Positions 1 to 11,408 of a stretch of 64,000 nucleotides of DNA are shown here, piece after piece (the first letter of the stretch is position 1; every line of letters starts with the position of its first letter). The stretch spans positions 1,365,012 to 1,429,011 of the forward strand of contig VZQC01000263.1 of NCBI GenBank assembly GCA_009823505.1. The letters are read 5' to 3'. The stretch is from Rhizomys pruinosus (lineage: Eukaryota > Chordata > Mammalia > Rodentia > Spalacidae). Position numbers and translations under genes: made by a program. The notes beneath the pieces are model-generated. The model did not search any database. It worked only from the letters and a program-made list of their open reading frames with translations, and was not told where the DNA came from.

Positions 1-2249
1 TCATCACCCTTCAGAGTTTTTGGGGTTTCACGTTGAGGTCTTATTAATCCATCTGGGAGTTGACTGTTGTACAGGTGAGAGGTAGGGGTTTAATCTTATT
101 CTTCTAAATGAGTGATCCATGTGGTTTTTGCCCAGTTTTTTTTTGAACACCACTTGCTGGGAAGATGCTGTCCCTTTTCTTCCATTGTTTGGCCTGTTTT
201 CTTCCTTTGGGTCTTCTCCCTTGTCAATATGAGTGGCTGAAATTTAATGTGCTTCAGATTTGATCTGATTCGGTTTTTGTTTTTCCATTGGTTCAACGGT
301 GTCCCCTAGTTTTGACGTGTGCCAGTACACGGCTGTTTTATGACTATAGCCTGGTTAGTATAGTTTACAAATCTGGTATAGAGTATCCCTCCTGTGATCC
401 TGTATTCTTTTCACTCAGGGTTGTTGGCTATCTCGGTGGGGTCTTTTGTTTTTCCCAATGAATTTAAGAACTTTTTGTTTTCCAAGCCTGTGAAGAAACC
501 TTGGGATTTTTTTGATTGGGATTGCATTAAATCTATAAAGGTTTTTGGTAAATGGGACAGTTTTACAATGTTAATTTTCCCAACCAAATGAGCATGGAGA
601 GGTTTTTTTATTTCTTTTCTTTTTCAATTTCTTTCTTTATCTTTTAAAAAAAATTTTCTTATATTGTTTTTAGAGGTTTTTGGTGTCCCTTTGGTTAGGT
701 TTTTCCTAGGTATCTTATGTTTTGAGAGGCTATTGGATGGGGAGTCTCTTTTGCAATTTCTTCTTCATTCTGTTTCTCGGTGGTTGTTGGTGTAAAGGCC
801 CATTGATTTTTTGAGAAGGTAATTTTGTGTATCCTGCCACTTTGCTGAAGCTGTTAATTTCGTATCTAGGAGTTCCTTCTGGTGGAGTTTTTTTTTTTTT
901 GCATCCCTTAAGTAAAACAATCATATCCATCAGCAATAGGGATAGTTGACTTCCTCTTTTCCCAATTATAGTAACTCCTTTAAAATCCTTTTCCCTTTTT
1001 CTCCCCTTTTTCGCCCTTACTCTTTCCTCTTCGCTCCCTTATTAACATCTAGCAAGTGTTTTCAAGCAACTATATTGAAGAATGTGGGTGATAGGGGCAG
1101 CCTTGGCCGAGTTCCTAACCGTTAAGGGAATGTTTCTGTTCATTCTCTGCCATTTCCCCATGTGATGATATTGGCCTGTGGTTTTACTGTAATATGCTTT
1201 TGATTCTGAGGAAATGTTCCCTTTCCAATCCATTCCTTTTCTAGGACTTATAAGCCATGAAGGGATGCTGGTTTTTGTCAAAGGTTTTCAGCATAAATTG
1301 AGATGACATGTGTGTGGTTTTGTCTTGATATCCGTTTAATGTGTTTTTTTGATTATGTTTATTGATTTCGTATGTTGAACCATCCCTGCATCTCTGGATA
1401 TTAATCCACAACTTGGTTCATGATGGATGATCTTCTTGATGTGGCGTCTGTACGCGATTTGCCCATTATTCTGTTTAGATTTTTTTTGGGCATCTGTGTT
1501 TCATGAGGGAGAAATGGGTCTATAATTATCCCCCGTTTTAAGTTGAGAATTTTGGCCTTGGTTTTGGTATTTAGAGTGATGTTGGCTTCAATAGAAGGAA
1601 TTGGGAAATTCCCTCTGATTGTATACTTCTAAACATTTTTCCAGGAATATGGTTTGTAGGTTCCTTTTGAAATGTTGTTTATAGGAAATTTGCCTGCGAA
1701 AAAACCGTCCTGGGGCCTGGCTTTTTTTAGTTTGGGAGGCGTTGCTTACTACATCCTCTTATTCTTATTTGTTATGGTCTGTTTAAAAGCTGCTGGTCTG
1801 CTTGTCTTCTTGGCCGAGCTTTGGTGGGATTCCCAGGGATTTCAGATATTCATTTCATCTCCATTGTCTTCTAGGTTTGTTCAAAACTTGGTAGAATAAT
1901 AGGTTCTTGTAATTTGCCCAATAGTCCTTTAATTTTCTTGATCTTTTCCTTTTCCTTGTTGTGATATTTCCCTTTCATCACAGATTGTATTGATTTGGAG
2001 TTGTTCTTCTTCTTTTCTTTTTGAACTGGGCTAGAGTGTCTATTTTGTCTATTCTTCAAAGAACCAACTTTTGGCTTCAATTGATTTTTTTTGTATGTTT
2101 TTCTTGTTTCTTATTCATTGATTTCTGCTCCTGAATTTTTTTATTTTTCCTGTCTGTTGCGTTTAGGGTTTTCTTTGTTGCTCTCAAGTGGTTTTTAGCT
2201 GTCAGTGTTAGATCATTCACTTGTGCTCTTTCTGTTTTTCTTTTTTTTG

Positions 2250-2486
2250 TTTTTTTTTTTTTTTTTTTTTTTTTGTATGTGTATGAATGTATTGTCTGCA
2301 TGCAGGTCTGTGCACCGATGTCGTGCAATGCGCGGAGGGTCAGAAGAGGGTGTCGGATTCCCCTGGAACTGGAGGTTCCTGGAATTGGAGTTACAGACGG
2401 TTCTTAGCCGCCATGTGGCGCTGGGATCGAAACCGAGTCCTCTGCAAGAGCATCTGGTGTCTTAACCCTAGGCAATCTTCCAGCCC
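2250..2486 (-). mobile_element. B2 SINE inside the antisense L1
   Basis: A T-run of about 23 on plus marks the tail. The head ends at ccagccc near 2486. The body carries the extra internal segment (ggaggttcctggaattgg, about 2370-2388) that defines the long B2 variant seen in four other copies here. Confidence 0.9.
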
Positions 2487-2549
2487 AGCTTCTTTTTTCC
2501 TAATGTTAGGCAACCCAGGGCTAAAAACTCCCTCTTAGGACTGCTTTAA

Positions 2550-3350
2550 GTGTATCCCATGGTTTTGTTGGTTGTATTGTCATTGTCAGTTCAGTTCCGG
2601 AATTTTTTTTATTTCTTTCTTTTATCTTCCTTGACCCATTCATTATTCAAGAGTGTGTTGTTTAGTCTCCATGTGTGTTTCTTGTAGGCAGGAGGGGCTT
2701 GTCCTGGTGTTGAGATTGAGCTTCATTGCACTGTGGGCTGACGAATGCCATGAAAATTATTTCACTCTTTTGTATTTGTAGAGGTTTTTTGTTCTGTGTC
2801 CCAGATTGTGTGTCGATTTGGAGAATGTTCGTGGGGTGCTGAGATAGAAAAGTGTATCTCTCTGTATTAGGATGAGGTTTGGTAGATGTTGTGTTATGGT
2901 CCATTTGATGTATCAAATCATTCAGTTCAGATGTCTCTCTGTTATTTTTGTGTCCTTTTGACCTATCCAAAGGACTCAGTGGGCTTATTGAATCCACTAT
3001 GAGTGGTGCTGGGGTTAGTCTGTGGACTTGTGGTCCTGGAGAATTGTTTTATAAAGTTTGGTGCACCAGAATTTGGGGCATAATTCATAATTGTGAAATC
3101 TTCTTGGTGGATTGTTCCTTTGATGAAAATGTAATGGCCTTCTTTGTCTCTTCTGATTTCCTTTTACTTTGAAGTCTATTTTATCCAATATTAAAATAGC
3201 AACACCTTCTTTCTTTTTGGTACCATTTGCTTGGAATATTTTTTCCATCCCTTCACTTTAAAGGTGGTGCCTGTCCTTGAAGGATAAGATAATGTGTTTC
3301 TTGTAAGCAAGCATATCAGATGGATTTGTTTTCCTAATCCAGTCCTCCCA
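2550..3350 (-). pseudogene. L1 ORF2 endonuclease-domain remnant
   Basis: On minus, 3248-3015 encodes a degraded apurinic-like endonuclease start (ANGTKKKEGVAIL, then a NYELCPKFW block where intact L1s have the NIYAPN segment). 2997-2662 encodes the continuation (LSPLDRS, ETSELNDLIHQMD, then YTFLSQHPTN). Stops and frameshifts between them show decay. Confidence 0.85.
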
Positions 3351-3381
3351 GTCTATGTCTTTTGATTGGGAATTTAGTCCA

Positions 3382-4290
3382 TTAATATTTAAGGTTATGA
3401 CTGATAGGTTTGTGTTGCTTCCTTTGCCTTATTATCCTTTTGGGTTTTGGATTTAGGTTTCTACTTCTGCAGTTATGCTTTATTGATTTCTCCTTTCTAG
3501 TTGCCTGGGGTTGGTTTCTCCTTTCTTCTGTCTTTTGATATTGCTTCAAGTATTTCTGAAGGGTGGTTTTTCCGGACAGTATTCTTTCACAAGTTGTTAT
3601 ATGTATGGAAGATTTCCTCTCTCCTTCCACTATGATGACATTTTTGCTGGGTATAGTAACCTGGGCTGGCATCCATTGTCCCTCAACTGGAAATGCTCTT
3701 GCTCCAGGTTCTTCTTGCCTCATCGTTTGCTGTGAGAAGTCGTTTGTTATTCTGATAGGTTTCCCCTTATAGGTCACTTGTTTTTCTCTTGTCGCTTTAA
3801 GGATTTTTGTCTTTGTTTTGGGTGTCTAGCATTTAACTATGATGATGTGGCGTGGAGAATTTCTTTTCTGCCTTGTCTGTTTGGAGTTCTATGTGCTTTC
3901 TTTGTATTGGTATTGGTTTGTCCCTTTTTTAGTTTGGGGAAGTTTTTCATCTATTATCTGTTGAGATCTGATCAATACCATTCTTCTTGGGATTCTTCTC
4001 CTTCCTCTATTCCTATGATGGAGGTTTGATCTTTTCTCAGTGTCCCACAGCTCTGGTTGTTCCATTTTTGTGTATTTTTACATTTTTCATAATCTTTCCT
4101 TGAGTTTTTAGTTTTCTGTGTTATCTTCCAGGTCTGATTATTCTGTTGTTCTGCTTCCTCCATTCTGCTTCTGAGGCTTTTTTTCATTCTTTTCCTCTGA
4201 ATGGATGAGTGTTTTGATTTCCTTTTTCATTTCCTCTCTGATTTCTTTAGTGTTTCTATTTCTTTTTGGAGCTTCTCGATTTTTTTTTTT
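3382..4290 (-). pseudogene. L1 ORF1 remnant (RNA-binding coiled-coil protein)
   Basis: An open stretch from 3777 to 3382 on minus encodes the C-terminal domain, recognisable by TYKGKPIRIT and by Lys/Arg-rich ends. Upstream (about 4100-3970) a shifted frame contains the RRM-type IIGIEEGEE block, and 4290-4180 is Glu/Lys-rich coiled coil. ORF1p is the trimeric nucleic-acid chaperone of the L1 particle. Frameshifts separate the blocks. Confidence 0.85.
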
Positions 4291-4299
4291 TTTTTTGTT

Positions 4300-4568
4300 T
4301 TGTTTCTTTTTCTTTTTCAGCATGGGATCTTACTGCATTCATTATGCTATGGTCTATCCACCCCCTGCTGCTGCTGCTGGGCTTGTGATTGCCGCTCGCT
4401 CCAGCGGAGCTCAGAGTAGCAGCAGCCCCAGGGCTGGGAGACTCTGGCCCTTGCACTTAGGACAAACTTTAAACTTTTAAACCAAACTTTAAAGTGTCGT
4501 ATCTTGCTCTTCAATTAACTATATAATTTTAAAGTAACCATTTCCACCTCAATGCACACTACTTGATT
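4300..4568. other. Spacer with GC-rich patch of unknown origin
   Basis: 4320-4460 contains a short CTG run and CpGs; it may be L1 5' sequence or unrelated. 4460-4568 is AT-rich unique sequence. No gene is visible. Confidence 0.4.
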
Positions 4569-4581
4569 AAAACAATATCTT

Positions 4582-4943
4582 GGGGCTAGAGAGATGGCTT
4601 AGTGGTTAAGAGCACTGACTGCTCTTGCAGAGGACCCGGGTTTCAATCCCCAGCACCCACACTGGCAGCTAAGAACCAAGGCCAGCCGGGTCTACAGAGT
4701 GAGTTTCCAGGACAGCTGGGGGCTACAGGGAGACCCTGTTCTCAAAGGAAGACCAAAAAAAAAAAAAAAAAAAAAAAAGAACTGTCTTTAGTGTAGGGCG
4801 TGGTGGCACATGCCTTTAATCCCAGCACTCAGGAGGCACAGGCAGATGGATCTCTGTAAATTCGAGGCCAGCCTGGTCTACAGAGTGAGCTCCAGGCCAA
4901 CTGGGACTAAAGGGAGACCCTGTCTCAAAAAGAAAAACAAAAC
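4582..4943 (+). mobile_element. B2-B1 dimeric SINE, copy 1
   Basis: A B2 head (A-box and B-box present, 4582-4676 continuing at 4783-4790) is joined directly to a full B1 (4791-4943). The whole unit is flanked by a 13-bp direct repeat with one mismatch (4569-4581 and 4944-4956), so it inserted as one piece. The head is split by a later truncated B1. The B2 breakpoint lies just after aactgtcttta, nearly the same as in the copies at 35593 and 45270. Confidence 0.8.
4677..4776 (+). mobile_element. 5'-truncated B1 inside the B2 head of the dimer
   Basis: The 3' half of B1 followed by an A-run is flanked by the 6-bp repeat aagaac (4671-4676 and 4777-4782). This makes it a later insertion into the dimer. 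Confidence 0.8.
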
Positions 4944-4956
4944 AAAACAATGTCTT

Positions 4957-7239
4957 TAAGAGGTTTCTTCCAACCCCACAGGCAGCCGTTTCCTGCCAGC
5001 TCTGCACCAACAGAACTATTTCACCCTGAATTTTGCGCTCTGGAGTTTCATCTTCAGTCTGATCCTTCATTAAGTGGTTCTTTCCCCCACCACTTCTATT
5101 TTTAGCTTCCAGAATCTGAGCCTTTGGCTGCTCCAGAGTTATCTGTTTGCTAGCCAACCAAAACCCAACCTCCACTGTCCATGAATTAAAATAAACTGGA
5201 CTCACAGGAAATCTCCAGTACTCACCCCCACACCACAGCTAAGAAATGACAAATTTGCAGAGCTACTAGACCCCCCCCCCCAAGGTTTCTCTCTAGAATC
5301 TGACAAAGGAGCTCCTTCTAGGGCAGAAAGGAGTGTAGAATGTAGAAGGCACTGTACAGAGAAATCCTCATGTGTTAGAAGACAGTGCTGGGATTAAGCA
5401 TGGACCTACACCACCCTGGAGCCACACACAGGTCCCCTTTGAAGGCTAGCTGGTGAAGTGCCCTGTATCTTGCCTGTCACACATCACGCTGGTGCCAGAT
5501 ACTGCCTCCCCCACAAAGGCTGTCTGGTGAAGAAGTGTCCTGCGTCTTGCCTCTCGAAGAGCTCTGGAGTCTCTGACCCTCTCACCCTCCAACCTGCTGG
5601 AGGGTGGTATGGCATGTGTCTTTCCTCCGCTCCCATACCGTGTTAGGTTCTAGAAGGTTCCTGTGACATTTTGTCATATACCTCCTTAAGTGGACCCTGG
5701 GCCCAGTGTAAAGGGCGTCTACCTCTCTCCCACCACCTCCACAGTCCTCAATCAGCTCAGAAGGTGCAAAGCCTAGGACAGAGGAAGCGGAAGCCAGGGA
5801 CAGCCAAGAAGCTTCAACAAGGCAGGAGGGATCAGCGGCCACTGGAAAGAAACTCACATTACAGTTGTCCTTTCCAGCAGAGCCACATGGCCCTGGCTCC
5901 TCAGAAACAGAGGCTTCCACCCTTCACAGGGCACTCAGCCCAAGACAGGCCCCAGTGCTCAGAGCAGGCAGGCACTGTGAGCTTTGATCCAAGCCTCAAT
6001 TTCCCTACCAGTAAAGTGGGACAACCCTGCCCGCCTGCTCAGGCTCCAGGGAGACACGACACGTGTGAAATGCCGAGCCTTGTCCCACCCCCTTTCCAAG
6101 TGAAGCTAGCAGAATTCCAACAGTGGAAGTTGCCAGATTGGGACTGACTGTGCCTCTCTCCTGACAGCATCATACTCTGATACAGGAGTCAGGGTTAGTT
6201 TAACATCGCCTGGTGCACAGCCTTCAAAGTGGGTGTAGTGTCTCCCTCACCAATCAGTTGCTCTCCAGGAGTTCCTCTGAATACCCTGTGGACAATCCAA
6301 AGGGGTCCCATATCCCCGTAGTGGGCACAGCCTTCCTGCTATGCTCTGGTCCCATTGGACAACACACAATAACCATCCAGTGTCACAGGATAGTGTTCTA
6401 GGGTAGCAGAGCCAGCAGCCAAGACATACGACCTTTAACCCAATCCCACACATGGAGGATAGACTTGGGGTATATGGGGGTACCAGAGCAGAGAAGCTCT
6501 AGGTCACGGGGCCCTCCTCTTTATCCACCTCTAAATGTTGTGACCTTAAATTGGGTCAAAATCTCAAGTTTCCCAGGGGAGTGACATTACTCAAACTTTA
6601 GATTCCAGGCCAAAGGCTTTCACCCTGGCAAATGGCTCCCAGGTCCTCAAGACTTTAGTTTGGCCATGGTGTTGGCTGGCCTGATGTTCAGCCCACACAT
6701 CTGTGGACTCACCTGGTGCTCTGAGCTGGAGCGGCAACACAAAGCCTTGTCTTGGGAAAAGGGTACCATAAACAGCAGAAGCACTTTAATGGCATCAAGG
6801 GCTTTTCCTTCCCTTTACCAGCTTGCTGACCCAGAATCAGAGACTGTCCACACCTTCGAGCAGCAGTTCCAAAGCTCAATTCTAGTCAGCACCCCACACT
6901 CCTCCCATTATAGCTGGAGAATAATATCATGATAAAGCCAACCAACACAAAGCAGGTCAGATACTCCTATTTTACCTCTGACAGCTTTGAGGATGTGGGG
7001 ATGCGAGTGACCCAGCTGAAGGGCCAAACAGCTCTGACAGCACAAGGACAGTTAAGTGGCAAAGCCAAAACTTGAAACCTGGGATGTAACGTCAGACTCA
7101 TCTGCTCACAAAATAAAACTTGTAGGGCCTTGGCCGAATGACACCCACCTCTAAGCAAAGACAACTAGTTTTATCTCCTACCAACCCAAGAGTCTTTCTG
7201 CCACTGACTTATGAACTGCTGCTGTAGGAATTCTAATCA
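4957..7239. other. Unique intronic DNA
   Basis: About 2.3 kb without a recognised repeat or exon apart from a C-run at 5271-5281. Open frames here are short and lack splice-site or family support. Confidence 0.6.
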
Positions 7240-7352
7240 AAATGCTTCAAGAAGTGTTTTGCGAGAGCCGAGCGGGCAGCTGGCGGCATGCTTTCCTGAC
7301 ATCGCTGCCGAGGCCTTCAGTAGTCGGCTCCAGACGCCACCACAGAGCCGCC

Positions 7353-7526
7353 ATGTCACAGACCAGGACTTCCGGGCTGCAGGAGGAGAATTTGCAGGAA
7401 ATCTCCCTGGAGGTAACCCAGGACACAGATATTAAAAGAACAGTCATAGACATACTCAAAGAAATCAAGGACTACAAAGAACAAAGGGAGAGAACGAGCA
7501 ACATTGGAAGGCAATGGAAAAGCTGA
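7353..7526 (+). pseudogene. L1 ORF1 N-terminal fragment
   Basis: Fifty-seven codons from ATG at 7353, acidic and Lys-rich (EENLQEISLEVTQD..., ILKEIKDYKEQRE), end at a premature stop. The following sequence resumes ORF1-like coiled coil in another frame. The open frame extends 37 codons further upstream into 5' UTR-like sequence, so 7353 is chosen because homology to the protein begins there. Confidence 0.7.
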
Positions 7527-8062
7527 AGAGATCCCACACTGAAAGGATAAAGCACACAGACAAGCGATCCAAAAGAAGAGAATGACAAACTCCAGAAGGA
7601 ATTGGAAATACTGAAGAAATCTCAGGATGAAATGAAAAAGGGAAATTGAACACACATCCAGTCAACAGGAAAGGATGGGAGAAAGCCTCAGTAACAGAAT
7701 GAATGAAGCAGAAAATAGAATATCAAGACTAGAAGATAACAGGGAAGAACTGGAAAGCTCAAGCGAAGACTATGAAAAATTAAAAAAAAAAAATGAGTGG
7801 AATGAATAATCAGGAACTGTGGGACACCACAAAGAGACCAAACCTCCACATCGTAGGTATAGAGGAAGGAGAATAACCCCAAGATAATGGCATGGACCAG
7901 ATCTTCAACCAGAATTATACAAGAAAATTTCAAAAATCTATACTCTACTAAATTTGAAAACCCAAGAGAAATGGATAAATATCTGAAATCATGGAATTCA
8001 TCAAAACTTAACCAGGAAGAGATCAACAGCTTAAACTGACCCATAATAAAGGAGGAAATTGA

Positions 8063-8209
8063 GCCGAGCGTGGTGGCGCACGCCTTTAATCCTAGCACTT
8101 GGGAGGCAGAGGCAGGTGGATCTTTGTGAGTTCAAGGCCAGCCTGGTCTACAGAGTGAGTTCCAGGACAGCCGGGGCTACAGGGAGACCCTGTCTCGAAA
8201 AGACCAAAA

Positions 8210-8243
<34 letters not shown>

Positions 8244-8261
8244 TTAAAAAATAAATAAATA
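8063..8261 (+). mobile_element. B1 SINE with (TAA)n tail
   Basis: Full B1 followed by (taa)n and aaat repeats, flanked by a perfect 18-bp target duplication (8045-8062 and 8262-8279) made of L1 ORF2 sequence. Confidence 0.93.
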
Positions 8262-8407
8262 AATAAAGGAGGAAATTGAAACCATGATTAAGAACCTCCC
8301 AACTTATGCATGCGCTCTGGCAGGGTGGAGGGTGAGGTAGGGTGAATGGGTCTAAATTTGATTAAGAAATGTATGGAAAGCTTCAACTTAAAAAGTAAAA
8401 AAAAAGT

Positions 8408-9389
8408 TCATCTTAGGCAAGAGAAAGCTAGGAGGTGAGTTACTATGATGCGGCTTTAAGACTAGTTCTTAGAAAAATGGTGAAGTTGCAGAAATAGGAT
8501 TCGATGGTATCTCCTTTTTCATTGGTACATATTTCATCAAAATATCCCGTCATCAAAATGGTCATAATCCTTTAATAATTTCCTGTTCTAGGCTGTGCCA
8601 GTGAGCTTCAGAAAACATTCCTTGCAAGAAAAATATTTAAATGTGAAACAAGGAAATGTGCAAAATATTAGACAAGGGTTTGCTATCTTAGTGGCAGTGG
8701 GGATTATATTTGCCTCCCAATTTCTATTTTGTGGATGTCAACCAACTCTGCTTATAAATGCATAACCTTGTATGAAAATGTCATGGTGAAATAATTATTT
8801 TCTGCAACTAATATATGATTATTAAAATGTCTAAAACGGAAAAAAAATGTGCTTTGCCCCACAGGACCAGGTTCTGTCTTCCCTTTTGCTCAGATCCCTG
8901 TTTTCCTCTGCCTCCCCATAGCTGAAAGCAGCCAGATCCCAGGGATTATAGGGCAGGAACCACCCTGCCTGCCCTTAAAGAGTACAGACCCAACACAGTC
9001 AAGCTCCACGAGGGCAGGATATAAACCTTAAGCCAGACCCTCTCTGGCTCAGGACACTGAGTAGCCTTGCTTGACTATGGCCTGAATGGGAATGGGAATG
9101 TTATAGAACATTCCTTCTATAAACAGAAAAAAATAGTGAGTCAAGAAAAAGAAATAAAATCCATGATTTAAAAAAAAAACAGCAACCAAACAGTGGCACA
9201 GAACCTGGAGAATCTGCTGACTGGGTGGTCTGGAGTCCAGGGTCCCTGCTCTGGGTTGGCAGGCTCCACAACCTCTGGACTATACTGCCCTGCACCAGTA
9301 AGACAGACTGAAGCCCCCAACCAAATCTTGTGTTTCCAATGTCTGCAAAAGAAAAATGGTTTTCACATTAACTTTTGTTTGTGTGTGAT

Positions 9390-9390
<1 letters not shown>
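8408..9390. other. AT-rich unique intronic DNA
   Basis: No recognised repeat or gene. 8849-9031 is GC-richer and open on plus but has no start context, splice sites or family match. Confidence 0.55.

Positions 9391-9391
<1 letters not shown>

Positions 9392-9422
<31 letters not shown>
9392..9422. repeat. (GT)n microsatellite
   Basis: Uninterrupted GT dinucleotides of about 15 units. Confidence 0.97.
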
Positions 9423-9423
<1 letters not shown>

Positions 9424-9499
9424 ATGTGGAGGGCCAGGGTCAACATCAGGTGTCTCTCTCTCTCTGTCATTGTCCACTTTGTTGTATTTTAATTCTTTT

Positions 9500-10134
9500 T
9501 AAAAATTTATTTTTATTGTACATGTATGAGTGTTCTGTCTGCATGTATGTAAGTATACCCATGTCATGTCATGCAATGCTCACAGAGACCAGAAGGTGTC
9601 AGATCCCCTGGAACTGGAGTTACGGCTGATTGTGTGCGGCCATGTGGGTGCCAGGACTGAACCCAGGTCTTCTGCAAAAGAGCAGTGTGCTGGATAGCTT
9701 TAGTATCAACTTGACGGACCTGGGCTGAGGGAGCCTCAATTGGGGAATTGGCTCCATTGGACTGGCCTGTGGCCATGTCTGTGGAGTATTGTCTTGATTG
9801 TTGAGTTATGTGGGAGGGTCCAGCCCACTGTGGGTGGTGCCACCCTGGGCAGGTTGTTATGTACAATATAAGAGAGCAGGCTGGGCATGGGCCAGGGGAG
9901 CAAGCCAGCAAGCAGCGTTCCTCCATGGCCTGTGCTTCAGCTCCTGCCTCCAGGTTCCTGCCCTGAGTTCCTAATGGTGGGCTCCCTCAGTGATGAACTG
10001 TGACCCAGGAGATATAAGCCAAATAAACCCTTTCCTCCCCAAGTTGGAATTGGTTGGAGTGTTTTGTCACAGCAGTTGAAAGGAAACTAGAACAAGCAGC
10101 TAATGATGTTAACCACTGAGCCATCTCTCCAGCC
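9500..10134 (-). mobile_element. B2 SINE split by a solo LTR
   Basis: B2 body antisense at 9500-9685, and its head (ccactgagccatctctccagcc) resumes at 10100-10134. The intervening 409 bases are an LTR. Confidence 0.9.
9686..10094 (+). mobile_element. Solo LTR, ERVL/MaLR-like by target-site size
   Basis: The element begins TGTGCTGG and ends AGAACA (TG...CA) and is flanked by the 5-bp repeat agcag (9681-9685 and 10095-10099). A poly(A) signal lies in aaataaaccctttcctcc near 10020. A second copy at 62175 has the same ends and its own perfect 5-bp repeat. The same sequence type is abundant in mouse; I do not recall its library name with certainty. Confidence 0.8.
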
Positions 10135-10142
10135 TCTCCACT

Positions 10143-10362
10143 TTGGTTTTTGAAACAGGGTTTCTCAATGAACTTGGATCTCATCAATTCAGCTAGATTG
10201 GCTCACCAGTGAGTCCCAGAGACTGCCCTCCTCCCTGCCCAGCACTGGGGTTCCAGACAGGCACTGCTGTGCTCAGCTTTAACATGGGTGCTGGGATCTG
10301 AACTCAGATTTTCCTGCTTCTGTGGAGGGCACTATACTGACTAAGCCATCACTTTAGTCCTG
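10143..10362 (-). mobile_element. B3 SINE
   Basis: Antisense B3 pattern: tttttgaaacagggtttctc, a central gctggg/tacaggca block, then gggtgctgggatctgaactcag and a head near gctaagccatc. It is old and diverged. Confidence 0.8.
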
Positions 10363-10375
10363 GTTTTTACATATC

Positions 10376-10545
10376 CAACTAATTTTATCAAAAGGATATT
10401 CTACAGCACGTGAAAACTGTATGCAATTCAAATGTCACTGTCCATAAATAAGGTTCTACAGACATGCAGTCACACTTCCCCAATGACACACTGTCTGGCT
10501 ACTTTGAGCTACGGTGGCGAGTCTGAGAGGCCACAGGCCCCAAGT
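10376..10545. mobile_element. Ancient mammalian DNA-transposon remnant (hAT-like)
   Basis: The stretch gcacgtgaaaactgtatgc..., gtcactgtccataaataagg and ctggctactttgagctac matches a widespread mammalian element whose consensus I know from other genomes. Family label uncertain; no terminal repeats are preserved. Confidence 0.6.
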
Positions 10546-10827
10546 ATCGAATTCCCAGCCAGCGCAGGTGGAGTTCATAGTGCTTCCTCAGCTACACGAG
10601 GGCCGATAGAGAGGCATCTCCACTGAACCCAACACGTTCACATCTGCCTCATGCTAGCTTCGGAATGTAGAACCATGCTCAAAGATCCACTGTGTACAGT
10701 AGGATGAGATTCCGACCCAGACCTTGACCTGTACATGGTGATCAAGCTGCCACCCAGGATCATGTGCCCACCACACAGACACCATCACCATTAAGGCTGC
10801 AGAAATCACCACATAAAACAGCATCTG

Positions 10828-10966
10828 CTTAGCACTTGGGAGGCAGAGGCAGGCGGATCTTTGTGAGTTCAAAGCCAGCCTGGTGTACAGAGTGAGTTCC
10901 AGGCCAGCCGGGGCTACAGGGAGACCCTGTCTCGAAAAGACCAAAAAACAACAAAAAAAAAAACCC
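10828..10966 (+). mobile_element. 5'-truncated B1 SINE
   Basis: B1 from its gcacttgggaggcag segment to an A-rich tail, flanked by the direct repeat aacagcatctgct (about 10817-10829 and 10967-10980). Confidence 0.93.
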
Positions 10967-11315
10967 CAACAGCATCTGCTAATTCCACCCGCAACTGGGC
11001 CACAGACTGAATTATAATGGCTGATGCCTTCTCAGAGGAAATGGCACTTCTCACCCATAGGCTGGCTAGCCTCTCGCAGTGCCATACAAATGCTCAGTGC
11101 TCTTAACTATGAGCACATTGCCTTGTATCCCAAATAACCTCTAACAGCACAGCTTCTCCAAATAACTCCATACAGCAGACCAGCATCGGGGTAAGAAAAG
11201 GAAGGCTGGAGGGTAAATGGCGATGCTATGAAACTCTGAGACTACAGAGTGGCCAGGACATCCCGGTAGTGACCCGCCAGTACTGCAGAAGGAAGGCATG
11301 ACAAGGGCATGGCCA

Positions 11316-11408
11316 TCTTCCTTCCTTCCTTCCTTCCTTCCTTCCTTCCTTCCTTCCTTCCTTCCTTCCTTCCTCCCTCCCTCCCTCCCTCCCTCCCTCC
11401 CTCCCTCC
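11316..11408. repeat. (CTTC)n then (CTCC)n microsatellite
   Basis: About 14 CTTC units pass directly into about 9 CTCC units. This is a compound tetranucleotide tract. Confidence 0.97.

Larger units (their letters stand above)
1..4300 (-). mobile_element. Old L1 retrotransposon, antisense, ORF2 to ORF1, continues left of the window
   Basis: Read on minus, the order is ORF1 (4290 to 3382), the ORF1-ORF2 junction (about 3370), then the ORF2 endonuclease (about 3350-2550), reverse transcriptase and C-terminal region down to base 1. Many stops and frameshifts make it inactive. The left edge lies in the ORF2 C-terminal part, so its 3' UTR is outside the window. A B2 splits it at 2250-2486. The right end is uncertain: a T-run at about 4279-4296 is followed by a GC-richer stretch to 4460 that could be more ORF1, 5' UTR or unrelated DNA. 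Confidence 0.92.
7240..8407 (+). mobile_element. Internally deleted L1 with 5' end, partial ORF1, ORF2 scrap and 3' end
   Basis: GC-rich 5' UTR-like sequence (7255-7350) leads into an ORF1 start (ATG at 7353, MSQTRTSGLQEEN) that stays open to 7526 and continues frameshifted with coiled-coil blocks to about 7920. It then jumps to an ORF2 segment just before the RT domain (FENPREMDKYL...) at about 7950-8310. It jumps again at about 8310 to the standard L1 3' end (gcatgcgctctgg...) and an A-rich tail near 8407. Most of ORF2 is missing. A B1 lies inside at 8063-8261. Confidence 0.82.

Noticed and set aside
5671..6147. A 158-codon plus open frame in intron 1
   Set aside because: No start context, splice sites, repeats or family match; compatible with chance in GC-moderate DNA.
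9686..10094. Reading this repeat as a hAT DNA transposon
   Set aside because: The ends are TG...CA with a 5-bp target duplication in both copies, which fits an LTR; no 8-bp duplication or inverted termini were found.
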